17,254 bases of DNA. It comes from Candidatus Hydrogenedentota bacterium. GTDB taxonomy: Bacteria > Hydrogenedentota > Hydrogenedentia > Hydrogenedentiales > CAITNO01. Below the pieces are notes generated by a model. It did no database searches. It had not been told where the DNA came from and saw only the letters and a list, made by a program, of their open reading frames with translations. Where the stretch lies: contig CAIXUF010000684.1 of assembly GCA_903922535.1 (NCBI GenBank), positions 1 to 17,254 on the forward strand, in the 5' to 3' direction. Both the position numbers and the translations under genes were made by a program. Numbering within the stretch: position 1 is the first letter of the stretch; each line of letters starts with the position of its first letter. This document shows positions 10,955-17,254 of the stretch, one piece after another.

Positions 10955-13166
10955 CAATTCAGCGTTCTATCTGCGCATTCTCATCCTGCTGGTCCTCATG
11001 GCCCTTGCCGGTGCCGGGGGGGTGTGGATGGGCAAGCGTTCCGTTCCGGAGGAAACCCCGGCCCAGCCCAAGTCCGCCAGTGAACAGCCGCCGACCTGGC
11101 AGGCCAAACCCGCCCCCGAGTCGCCGGTCCCCGCCGCCGACCCGACGGCGCCTCCCGTATATTTCTACGCCCACCCGCTGGGCGAGGATGCGTGGAAAAC
11201 CGTGCTCGAAGAGGTGGCCATGGCTTCGGAGGCCAACATCCACCAATACGTCGTCCCGGTTGCCCTGTCCTGGTCAAACGGGGCCGCGTCCGTGGACCCG
11301 CTGTCTGTTCTCAAACGGTACATCGCGGCCGATCCGAAGGCAACCTTCTTCGTTCAGGTCAGCCTTAATCCCGACGAGACGTGGCGCCAGGCGCATCCCG
11401 GCGAACTGATGGTTGTCAACGGCACGCCCCAGCCGCTTCCCAGCGCCTCCTCACAGCAATGGATTGAGGATGCAAAGGGCGCGCTCACAAAACTCACAGA
11501 ATCGGTCGAGGGGGGCGAGGTGAGCCGGCGGATTAGCGGATATGTCCTGCGGGCCTTGATAGACGACCTCTGGCTGCAGCCGACGGAATATGACCGTTCC
11601 GAGATTAACCGGCAGGGATTCCGGGACTGGCTGCTCCGCCACTATCAGACGGAAGCCGCACTGCGCCTGGCTTGGCAAATGCCCGGACTCAAGGCGGGGG
11701 ACGTTGACATCCCCCAGCACCCGGACACGGCCGATCTCGGGCAGGTCTTCTTCGACCTCCCCGGCGAGCAGCCTTCCGTGGATTTCCTGCGCTACACATC
11801 GGAGATTACGGCGGACACCCTTGCCGCCATGGCGTCCCATCTTGCCGCAACCTCCGCCATCAAACCCATGCTGCTTGCCTGTTATGGGTACAGTTTTGAA
11901 CTTGCCTCCAACTCGGCAGGACAATTCGCCTTGGGCAATCTGCTTCAAAGCGACCTTGACGGCTTCATCAGTCCCGTTTCCTCTGTGGACCGGGGTCTCG
12001 GGGGCGTTGGCGGATTCATGGGTCCCGTCCACAGCCTTACGGCGCGGGGTCGGACCTGGATGCTGCTGGACGACACGCGCACCGGTGTGCGGCGGGACGA
12101 AAGCACGGGACAGTTCTCGCGGATGCGCGGCGTCCGCGCCGAGGACATTTTCGACGTGCAACGGCGCAATTTCTCCGCCGCGCTTGTCAACGGACTCGGG
12201 CTCGTGTGGTCCGACCCCAACGGGGAGGGCTGGCTGCACGACAAGGAACAGTTTGCGGAGCTTGGACGCATGCGCGAGATCTATGCCGCCCATCCCGCGC
12301 CCCTGCCGGGGGAACCCGCCAGTTCGGCCTCCGTCGGCGTCAACGTGGTGGTGGATGAGGACTCGCGTTTCTACCAACAGTGCGATGTGAAGGTAAATAC
12401 GCTGCTGTTGAACGGGGGACGCGATGCCGTGCTCCGGGCCGGCGTTCCGGCGCGTTTCGTCCTCCTTCGGGACGTCATCGAGGGCCTGGTGCCTCCCGCA
12501 CCGGTGTACTGTTTCACCAACGCGTTCCGGCTTTCCGCGGCAGACCGGACCAGTCTTCAAGACCGCCTCGGCCGGGAGAAGGCGTGCGCCATTTGGCTGT
12601 ACGCGCCCGGCTATATCGACACCGGCGCCGCGGCGGCCAACATCTCCGCCACCACCGGCATGACCGTGAAAACTTTTGACAAGCCCGCCACGAGTTCCTC
12701 CGTCTTCATGATCCCCGGACAGTTCCTTGCCGAGAATGCCGTCCTTGGCCAGCCGGAGACCTGGAATCCGCTGTTCTATGTTGACGATCCCGAAGCGGAC
12801 GTGCTGGCACAGTACAAGTCTTCGGGCAAGCCAAGCATTGCGGTGAAACCCCAGCCAAGCGGCTGGACCTCGGTCTATGTCGCCGAACCGGGCATTGCGC
12901 CCGCCCTTGTCTGCGAACTGCTCCGCATCCTGGAGCAGCCGCTTTTCGTGCAGCCTGGAGACGACAACTTCTACGACGCCGTCTATGCGTCGGGGCATCT
13001 GCTCGCGGTGCATGGCAGCCAGGCGGGCAAGCGCACCGTCGCCCTGGGTGGTTTCTATGACATCGTGGATCTCTTTGATTCCTCCATCGGATGGGTCCAA
13101 AAGGACGGATTTCTGCTTCCGCTGCGCGCGGGGGAAACGCGTCTCTTCTCCCTGAAACCCATCTGA
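10932..13166 (+). CDS. Membrane-anchored GH42-like glycoside hydrolase-fold protein
   Basis: A 744-residue protein with a short cytoplasmic tail, one transmembrane helix (about 13-33) and a Pro-rich linker (about 38-75). A large periplasmic part follows that by eye resembles GH42-like TIM-barrel proteins with a trimerisation-like domain. Supporting stretches are YFYAHPLGEDAW; DFLRYTSEITADTLAAMASH; a GYSFELASNSAGQFALG segment before DLDGFISPVSSVDRGLGG; and LLDDTRTG. The C-terminal part (GVNVVVDEDSRFY; VYCFTNAFRLSA) matches the glutamine-amidotransferase-like trimerisation domain. Relatives I recall read DExDxRT where this one reads LLDDTRT, so the catalytic Glu seems to be Leu379. The proton-donor region YVLRALIDDLW (204-214) also lacks an obvious Glu. 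It may be a glycan-binding pseudoenzyme. The ATG overlaps the prenyl synthase by 23 nt; GAGG lies 13 nt upstream. Family assignment is moderate, substrate unknown. Confidence 0.75.
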   Translation: MSETGKSDNSAFYLRILILLVLMALAGAGGVWMGKRSVPEETPAQPKSASEQPPTWQAKPAPESPVPAADPTAPPVYFYAHPLGEDAWKTVLEEVAMASEANIHQYVVPVALSWSNGAASVDPLSVLKRYIAADPKATFFVQVSLNPDETWRQAHPGELMVVNGTPQPLPSASSQQWIEDAKGALTKLTESVEGGEVSRRISGYVLRALIDDLWLQPTEYDRSEINRQGFRDWLLRHYQTEAALRLAWQMPGLKAGDVDIPQHPDTADLGQVFFDLPGEQPSVDFLRYTSEITADTLAAMASHLAATSAIKPMLLACYGYSFELASNSAGQFALGNLLQSDLDGFISPVSSVDRGLGGVGGFMGPVHSLTARGRTWMLLDDTRTGVRRDESTGQFSRMRGVRAEDIFDVQRRNFSAALVNGLGLVWSDPNGEGWLHDKEQFAELGRMREIYAAHPAPLPGEPASSASVGVNVVVDEDSRFYQQCDVKVNTLLLNGGRDAVLRAGVPARFVLLRDVIEGLVPPAPVYCFTNAFRLSAADRTSLQDRLGREKACAIWLYAPGYIDTGAAAANISATTGMTVKTFDKPATSSSVFMIPGQFLAENAVLGQPETWNPLFYVDDPEADVLAQYKSSGKPSIAVKPQPSGWTSVYVAEPGIAPALVCELLRILEQPLFVQPGDDNFYDAVYASGHLLAVHGSQAGKRTVALGGFYDIVDLFDSSIGWVQKDGFLLPLRAGETRLFSLKPI

Positions 13167-13191
13167 GTGTGCGGTGGATTGGGCGCCTGCC

Positions 13192-13270
13192 GGGCGGCGA
13201 GCCATGCGACCGCCCAGTCTGCCGACAATGGCAGGTTCCCATTGCCTGTCGTCCCGGTCGGCCACACCGG
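13192..13270. other. Three successive hairpins after the GH42-like gene
   Basis: The 268-nt gap 13167-13434 begins with three inverted repeats: GGGCGG/CCGCCC (13192-13197 with 13210-13215), CAATGG/CCATTG (13226-13231 with 13239-13244) and CCGGT/ACCGG (13254-13258 with 13266-13270). The last is followed by a T-containing run (TTTATTGTGT) rather than a clean T-tract. Together they may terminate the upstream operon, but no canonical intrinsic terminator is present. The rest of the gap holds an AT-rich candidate promoter and the ribosome-binding site of the next gene. Confidence 0.3.
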
Positions 13271-13289
13271 CGTTTATTGTGTGTTCTGC

Positions 13290-13318
13290 TTGCATTGAAA
13301 ACGAAAAACGGTTATTCT
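13290..13318 (+). promoter_or_regulatory. Weak candidate promoter for the zinc-ribbon gene
   Basis: TTGCAT (13290-13295) and TATTCT (13313-13318) are separated by exactly 17 nt in an A-rich stretch that stands out from the GC-rich surroundings. Both hexamers are imperfect (3 of 6 and 4 of 6). The leader to the ATG at 13435 would be about 110 nt. Confidence 0.25.
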
Positions 13319-13434
13319 GCGAAGCATAAAGATATTGTGCCGTCCGCAAGCCGGATGGGTGGTGGGTTGGAAGTTTAGGGTTAGACTGTGTGCGTTCGGG
13401 ATGCGCCGAATGAACAGGCCTTTGAGGGAGAATC

Positions 13435-14526
13435 ATGGCAGGTGGCTCTGAAAAGATAATTCGCGGCGAAGATCCGATGCGGCTGTGTCCGGAATGCCGG
13501 ATGCCCATCAGCATCCTGGCGAACCGGTGCCGGTATTGCGGGTCCACCGTGGGAAAGCCGCGCAAGGAAACGGAAGTCCTCACCGTTCAGGATTTGGGAG
13601 GCGAGGCGCACTCGAACTATACCGTCTCTGGCAACGTGAAAGAGGCGCTCGAGTCGTTCATGACTGAGGAAAAGGCAAACTCCGACGCCAAGGCCCGCGA
13701 ACGGGAACAGCGGCGGGGTTGGTTTGGCAGAAAGAAAGCGTCCGCTGACCGGACCGCCTCCGGGGGGGCCTCACTCCCGCCGCTTGACACGGCGCGGCAT
13801 GATTTGGCGTCATCGCTGGGGCTTGATGATCTTTCGACCAGCCGCCGTCCCGAGATGCCGTCGGCGGCGCAGGAATGGACGCGCAGGGCGATGTTCGGCG
13901 GTGCGGCGATTGTGGGATTGGCCATCCTTTGGTTTGGCGGCAGCCTTGCGCACCGGAAATACTCGGAATACCAACTGCGCAACAAGGTCCAGACCGCTGT
14001 TTATCCCAACCGCGCGGTTGAGATGCTGGCCGCCGGGAAACCTGTGGTGGAGGCACTGGAAGAGGCGCTCACGGCGGTCAAGCAAAATGACACACCCGAA
14101 TACCGCGCCATAGCGGAAACGATGCGGGTGAAGTTTGTCGAGGATGTCGAAAGACGCCTCCACGCAATACCGTACGACCGCACCGCGCTGGATTCGGCGT
14201 CAACAGACGCCTCGCGCATCGGCATGAAAGACACCGACGAACGCATCATCAAGCTCATGGACACGGTCAACCAGGAACTCAACTGCTACAAGTTCGTCCT
14301 GGCCAGCGTGGATCAGACCAAGAAGACGGCAACGTTCCGGCTGAACAACCCAAACATAGCCGAACGTGAGCAGACGGTGTCCGAGGGTGACTATTTGCAG
14401 AACCGGTTCATCATAAAACATATCGCATCCAATTATGTCCGGCTTGACGACCCCAAGATCGTCTCCAGCGCCAGCACGCCCAGATCACTCATGGCGAGGG
14501 TCATGATGCCCGTGTCTGCCAATTGA
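13435..14526 (+). CDS. Zinc-ribbon protein with one transmembrane helix, function unknown
   Basis: A 363-residue protein I cannot assign to a named family. Residues 18-35 form a treble-clef-like zinc ribbon (Cys18-x2-Cys21, Cys32-x2-Cys35: CPEC and CRYC). A charged, probably disordered region (about 75-145, KAREREQRRGWFGRKKAS) follows, then one transmembrane helix (about 152-171, FGGAAIVGLAILWFGG). The likely periplasmic part is a helical segment (EMLAAGKPVVEALEEALTA) ending in a beta-rich domain with TATFRLNNPNIAEREQTVSEG, then DYLQNRFIIKHIASNYVRLDD. That last pattern loosely resembles the small beta domain of PilP/GspC-type proteins, which is inference. The start is strong: GAGGGAG at 13424-13430, 4 nt before the ATG. 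The zinc ribbon would be cytoplasmic. A lipoprotein and a GT-C-like gene follow in the same direction. Confidence 0.8.
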   Translation: MAGGSEKIIRGEDPMRLCPECRMPISILANRCRYCGSTVGKPRKETEVLTVQDLGGEAHSNYTVSGNVKEALESFMTEEKANSDAKAREREQRRGWFGRKKASADRTASGGASLPPLDTARHDLASSLGLDDLSTSRRPEMPSAAQEWTRRAMFGGAAIVGLAILWFGGSLAHRKYSEYQLRNKVQTAVYPNRAVEMLAAGKPVVEALEEALTAVKQNDTPEYRAIAETMRVKFVEDVERRLHAIPYDRTALDSASTDASRIGMKDTDERIIKLMDTVNQELNCYKFVLASVDQTKKTATFRLNNPNIAEREQTVSEGDYLQNRFIIKHIASNYVRLDDPKIVSSASTPRSLMARVMMPVSAN

Positions 14527-14528
14527 GT

Positions 14529-14556
14529 TTGGCCCCCATGTTAAATGTGCTATAGT
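14529..14556 (+). promoter_or_regulatory. Predicted extended -10 promoter of the lipoprotein gene
   Basis: TTGGCC (14529-14534, 4 of 6) and TATAGT (14551-14556, 5 of 6) are 16 nt apart, and the -10 is preceded by TGC, making an extended -10. Transcription would begin near 14563, giving a leader of about 54 nt to the ATG at 14617. An in-frame ATG at 14545 lies upstream of this start and so would not be transcribed from it. The element resembles the extended -10 at 8730-8738. Confidence 0.55.
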
Positions 14557-14616
14557 CTGGACTGGGATGCAAACAACAACGGGCGTCATGGCGCCCATGC
14601 AAAGGGTTTCCGATCA

Positions 14617-15267
14617 ATGACTGCACGTATTATGGGTTTGCTGCTTTCGGCGGCGATGCTTTTGAGTCTGTCCTCCTGCAGCACCGTGAAGGGCTGGTTC
14701 GGGGGTGGTGAAAGCGGGGGCAAACAGGAGGTTGCGGCAAACGCTACGGACGGCCCGGTTGCGGCCGCGTCAAAGGACGAGGCTGAATCGCGCCTTCAGG
14801 ACACGGTCAGGGGATACATTCAGTCTGAACTGCGCCGCGGCAGCAAAGCCACGCCTGACCTGGTCCACAAGCGCCCCTATTTCTACAAGGAATATGTGCA
14901 GTATCCTGACGGATCCGACAAGTTTGACGTTCAGCTCCGCGACAATGACTCCCGCACACGGCCGTTCATCGCCGAGGTCAAGGCAAACAAGATTCGTTTC
15001 AGCACCCGGATGTACCGCGAACGGGACAGGGCGGAGGGCGATGACAATTTCCTGAGGGACACAGGCACCGAAACGTTGAACTATGAACTGCGCAACGGGC
15101 GCTGGCACCGTCTCGGCAGCCTTTACGTGGCGGCCAAGACCGAAGAGAACGTCGCTGGCGAATGGATTCCCCGGCGTGATGAGACCGTGCGCATAACTGC
15201 GGCGGAAAGCAAACCCGGATGGTTCAAGCGGACGTGGTCGAAGATCACGGGCAAGGATACCGAATAA
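14617..15267 (+). CDS. Predicted lipoprotein of unknown function
   Basis: A 216-residue exported lipoprotein. The N-terminus is a type II signal peptide: Arg4, a hydrophobic core MGLLLSAAMLLSL, and the lipobox LSSC with Cys21 as the lipidated residue. A Gly/Ala/Ser/Lys-rich linker follows (about 25-52). Then comes a compact, charged domain with alternating strands (YFYKEYVQYPDGSDKFDVQL; KIRFSTRMYRERDR; TLNYELRNGRWHRLGSLYVA). The end is a basic amphipathic tail (KPGWFKRTWSKITGK). I recognise no family. The start is set by the signal peptide, an AAGGG about 10 nt upstream, and the predicted transcription start near 14563; an in-frame ATG at 14545 would add 24 residues and spoil the signal peptide. 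It lies 90 nt after the zinc-ribbon gene and 14 nt before the GT-C-like gene. Confidence 0.82.
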   Translation: MTARIMGLLLSAAMLLSLSSCSTVKGWFGGGESGGKQEVAANATDGPVAAASKDEAESRLQDTVRGYIQSELRRGSKATPDLVHKRPYFYKEYVQYPDGSDKFDVQLRDNDSRTRPFIAEVKANKIRFSTRMYRERDRAEGDDNFLRDTGTETLNYELRNGRWHRLGSLYVAAKTEENVAGEWIPRRDETVRITAAESKPGWFKRTWSKITGKDTE

Positions 15268-15281
15268 GAGAGACAGGGAGC

Positions 15282-16607
15282 ATGATGCCCAACCCACGCA
15301 CTGAAGCACTTGCGCGCAACGCGCCCTTGGGCACGTTGCGCGTTCTCCTCTTCGCAGCGGTTATTGCGGCTTCCGCGATACTTGGCGCTTTGTCGCGTCC
15401 CGGCCTTTTCGTCGGCGACACGGTCACGAGCCGCCTGGCGACCGTCTATGCGCTGGTCCATGACGGCACATGGCGCATTGACCGTCCCGCCGATCTTCCC
15501 CCAAATCCCTTCGAGGCGCAGTGCGTTGACAAGGTCATGGTGAATGGCCGTCTCGTGTCAAGCAAACCGCCACTGCTGTCGCTGCTCATGACGGGGGAAT
15601 ATGTGCTTCTGCGTCACACGGCTGGACTGAATCTGGAGAACAAGGATGATCTGCGGCCCATCTTGAGTTTCATGGTGTTCACCCTATGCCAGGCCAGCTT
15701 TGCTGTGGGAATGGCTTTCTTCGCCGCCGCCGTGTCGCTGTTCGTCCGCAACCCAGTGCGGGCTGTGGTTCCCCTGGCCCTGCTCGCCTTTGCATCGCCG
15801 CTTCCCGGGTACGCCCAGCAATTGAACAACCACACCCCGGCAGCAGCGGCACTGATGGCCGCGCTCTATTTCGCGCTTGCTCTGGGAACGGGCAAACGAC
15901 CGCCTGCGGCTTGGCGCTTTGCCGCTTTTGGATTCTGTTCAGCGCTGGTTTTTGCTCTTGACCTGCCGACAGTTATTTTTGCCGCTGTTGCCGCTGTCCT
16001 GCTCGCATGGCAATTCCCCGGAAAGACATTTCTTTGGGTCCCTGTGGGTGCGGCATTGCCTCTGTTCGCCCATCTTGGCGGGTTACTGCTGGCCACGGGC
16101 GACCTTCGCCCGGTCCAGATGCGGGGCAGCGTCTACCTCTATGAGTCCTCCTACTGGCGCAACCCCTTGGGAATTGATGCGCTCAACGAGCCGCGCGCCC
16201 TTTATCTGTTCCATATCACTTTTGGTCGTTTCGGTCTGTTTTTGTTGTTTCCTGTCATGTTTGTATCGGTGTTGGGGGTGGGGGTGACGCTGCTCCGTGG
16301 AGCTTCTAGCATGCGCGTCCCGGTGGCACTGGCGGCATGTGCCTTCGTTGTGCTCACTGCTTATTACGTAAAGAGCACCAACAATTATGGGGGCGCGTCC
16401 TACGGATTCCGCTGGTACATTGGGTCCGTCCCGGTGCTGCTGCTGTTGGGGGTTCCGCTCTTCGAGCGTCTGCGCTCACCGATCGGATGGGGAGTGCTGG
16501 CTTGTGCGGTGGCCATTTCGGCCTATTCGGCCTGGGAATGCCTTCAGGCGCCTTGGGGCACGGGCCACGAATGGACCTGCCGTCTGCTATTCGGTCCAGT
16601 TGTCTGA
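15282..16607 (+). CDS. Polytopic GT-C-like glycosyltransferase
   Basis: A 441-residue inner-membrane protein with roughly ten membrane helices (for example LRVLLFAAVIAASAILGAL; FTLCQASFAVGMAFFAAAV; VIFAAVAAVLLAW; FGLFLLFPVMFVSVLGVGV; SVPVLLLLGVPLF). The first periplasmic loop carries GDTVTSRLATVYALVHDGT followed by WRIDRP, then VDKVMVNGRLVSSKPPLLS. That layout is typical of PMT/ArnT/RgtA-like GT-C enzymes, where an acidic residue of loop 1 (here Asp of GDT) is catalytic. A late NYGGASYGFRWYIG stretch is reminiscent of PVC-group relatives. GT-C enzymes transfer sugars from polyprenyl-phosphate donors to periplasmic acceptors; donor and acceptor here are unknown. ATG at 15282 or 15285 follows AGGGAG (15275-15280); the second gives better spacing. 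An in-frame ATG at 15219 would overlap the lipoprotein gene. The 3' end overlaps rsmA antisense by 21 bp. Confidence 0.8.
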   Translation: MMPNPRTEALARNAPLGTLRVLLFAAVIAASAILGALSRPGLFVGDTVTSRLATVYALVHDGTWRIDRPADLPPNPFEAQCVDKVMVNGRLVSSKPPLLSLLMTGEYVLLRHTAGLNLENKDDLRPILSFMVFTLCQASFAVGMAFFAAAVSLFVRNPVRAVVPLALLAFASPLPGYAQQLNNHTPAAAALMAALYFALALGTGKRPPAAWRFAAFGFCSALVFALDLPTVIFAAVAAVLLAWQFPGKTFLWVPVGAALPLFAHLGGLLLATGDLRPVQMRGSVYLYESSYWRNPLGIDALNEPRALYLFHITFGRFGLFLLFPVMFVSVLGVGVTLLRGASSMRVPVALAACAFVVLTAYYVKSTNNYGGASYGFRWYIGSVPVLLLLGVPLFERLRSPIGWGVLACAVAISAYSAWECLQAPWGTGHEWTCRLLFGPVV

Positions 16608-17254
16608 GGGAACGATTTCGTCCGCCTTTTCCGGCTCGGGCAGTCTTTTGCGGATTTCCGCGGCAAGCAGGATCCAGTCTTTCACCGAAACGGTCTGCGG
16701 ACGGCGTCCCGGATCGATGCCCACGGCCTCAAGTGCTTCGATAACCGACTCTTTGGGCGCGCCGAACGCGCCCGAATGGGTCAGCCCGTTGCGCAGCGTC
16801 TTGCGTCGCTGGCTGAATGCGGCCCGCACGACCCGCATCACGAAGCGCATTTCCGATTCGGGCATGGGGAGGGGCTGCCGGAGCCTGAAACGCACAATGG
16901 CGCTGTCCACCTTGGGCTGCGGCACAAAGCAGGTGGCGGGCACGCGGTGGACGAGGTCCACCTCGGCGCGCAATGCGGCGGCTATGGTGAGCACGCCATA
17001 ATCCCGTGTGTTGACCGCCGCCACCATGCGTTGGCCGACCTCCAACTGGACCATGATGACCAGGCGCGAGAAGAAGACGGGCGCCTCCAGAAAATGGAAC
17101 AGTATCGGCGTGGTGATGTAATAGGGGAGATTGGAGACCATTTTTAGACTGGTCGCGCCGGGCAGGTATTCGTTGACCAGTTCCCCAAGGCTGTGGTTTA
17201 GGATGTCTCCGCGATAGAGCCGAACATGCTCCATTTTGCCAAACTGATCCTCCA
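16587..17254 (-). CDS. rsmA: 16S rRNA (adenine-N6,N6) dimethyltransferase RsmA, 5' end beyond window
   Basis: RsmA (KsgA) dimethylates two adjacent adenines in helix 45 of 16S rRNA during small-subunit assembly, using S-adenosylmethionine. About 222 residues are visible; the N-terminal ~50, with the SAM-binding glycine motif, lie outside the window. Present are the catalytic NLPYYITTPILF (motif IV), then VIMVQLEVGQRMVA, the RDYGVLTI segment, VPATCFVPQPKVDSAIVRF (motif VIII region), and the C-terminal helical domain with FSQRRKTLRNGL. The reading frame stays open from 17253 without a stop, so the ATG at 17234 is internal. The C-terminus has an acidic tail (EPEKADEIVPSDN). The TAG stop (16587-16589) lies inside the end of the convergent GT-C-like gene. 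All visible signature motifs are intact. Confidence 0.96.
   Translation of the reverse strand, partial: EDQFGKMEHVRLYRGDILNHSLGELVNEYLPGATSLKMVSNLPYYITTPILFHFLEAPVFFSRLVIMVQLEVGQRMVAAVNTRDYGVLTIAAALRAEVDLVHRVPATCFVPQPKVDSAIVRFRLRQPLPMPESEMRFVMRVVRAAFSQRRKTLRNGLTHSGAFGAPKESVIEALEAVGIDPGRRPQTVSVKDWILLAAEIRKRLPEPEKADEIVPSDNWTE

Noticed and set aside
13254..13280. Intrinsic terminator after the GH42-like gene
   Set aside because: The 5-bp stem is short and the following run is interrupted (TTTATTGTGT), so it is listed only as part of a hairpin cluster.
11451..13583. A 710-codon open frame on the minus strand, antisense to the GH42-like gene
   Set aside because: It lies opposite a well-supported gene whose GC-rich third positions keep the antisense frame open. 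It lacks recognisable domains and its composition (rich in Arg, Gly, His, Pro) is typical of shadow frames.
14545..14616. 24-residue N-terminal extension of the lipoprotein
   Set aside because: The ATG lies before the predicted transcription start, and the extension would bury a clear lipoprotein signal peptide.

Overview
The window looks like chromosomal core DNA from a GC-rich, diderm (Gram-negative-type) bacterium. An Mla/MCE lipid-transport operon implies an outer membrane. A lipoprotein with a lipobox, a membrane-anchored glycoside-hydrolase-like protein and two envelope-type glycosyltransferases fit the same picture. The GT-C-like protein at 15282-16607 and the GH42-like protein at 10932-13166 resemble proteins I associate with the PVC group and uncultured relatives such as Hydrogenedentes. 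That placement is inference from style, not proof. I see no tRNA, rRNA, CRISPR array, insertion sequence or prophage gene.

Layout. (1) Positions 1-4457, minus strand: ligA (NAD-dependent DNA ligase), then a STAS-MlaE permease fusion, an MlaF ATPase and an MlaD/MCE protein cut by the window edge. ligA and mlaE share an ATGA overlap and the other gaps are 24-30 nt, so this reads as one operon with a promoter near 4510-4537. (2) Positions 4458-4848: 391 nt without a gene, holding the ligA promoter and a GC-rich stretch with many inverted repeats that may be a structured RNA or leader. (3) Positions 4849-7827, plus strand: an alpha/beta hydrolase-fold protein whose catalytic Ser and His both appear replaced, then a Uup-type ABC-F ATPase. 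(4) Positions 7871-8581, minus strand: a small multi-pass membrane protein of unknown function. (5) Positions 8748-13166, plus strand: an overlapping three-gene operon of a family 2 glycosyltransferase, a short-chain polyprenyl diphosphate synthase and a membrane-anchored GH42-like protein. (6) Positions 13435-16607, plus strand: a zinc-ribbon/transmembrane protein, a lipoprotein and a polytopic GT-C-like glycosyltransferase. (7) Positions 16587-17254, minus strand: rsmA/ksgA, N-terminally truncated by the window, overlapping the preceding gene tail-to-tail by 21 bp.

How they work together. The mla genes should form one inner-membrane complex moving phospholipids between the membranes. The GT2, prenyl synthase and GH-like genes are translationally linked and plausibly serve envelope glycan or isoprenoid-lipid metabolism, but no shared substrate can be read from the sequence. 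LigA, the ABC-F protein and RsmA are DNA- and ribosome-related housekeeping functions. I found no clear new defence or mobile system. The best leads are the apparent pseudo-hydrolase with its structured upstream region, the GH42-like protein with an apparently substituted catalytic carboxylate, and the zinc-ribbon/lipoprotein/GT-C trio.
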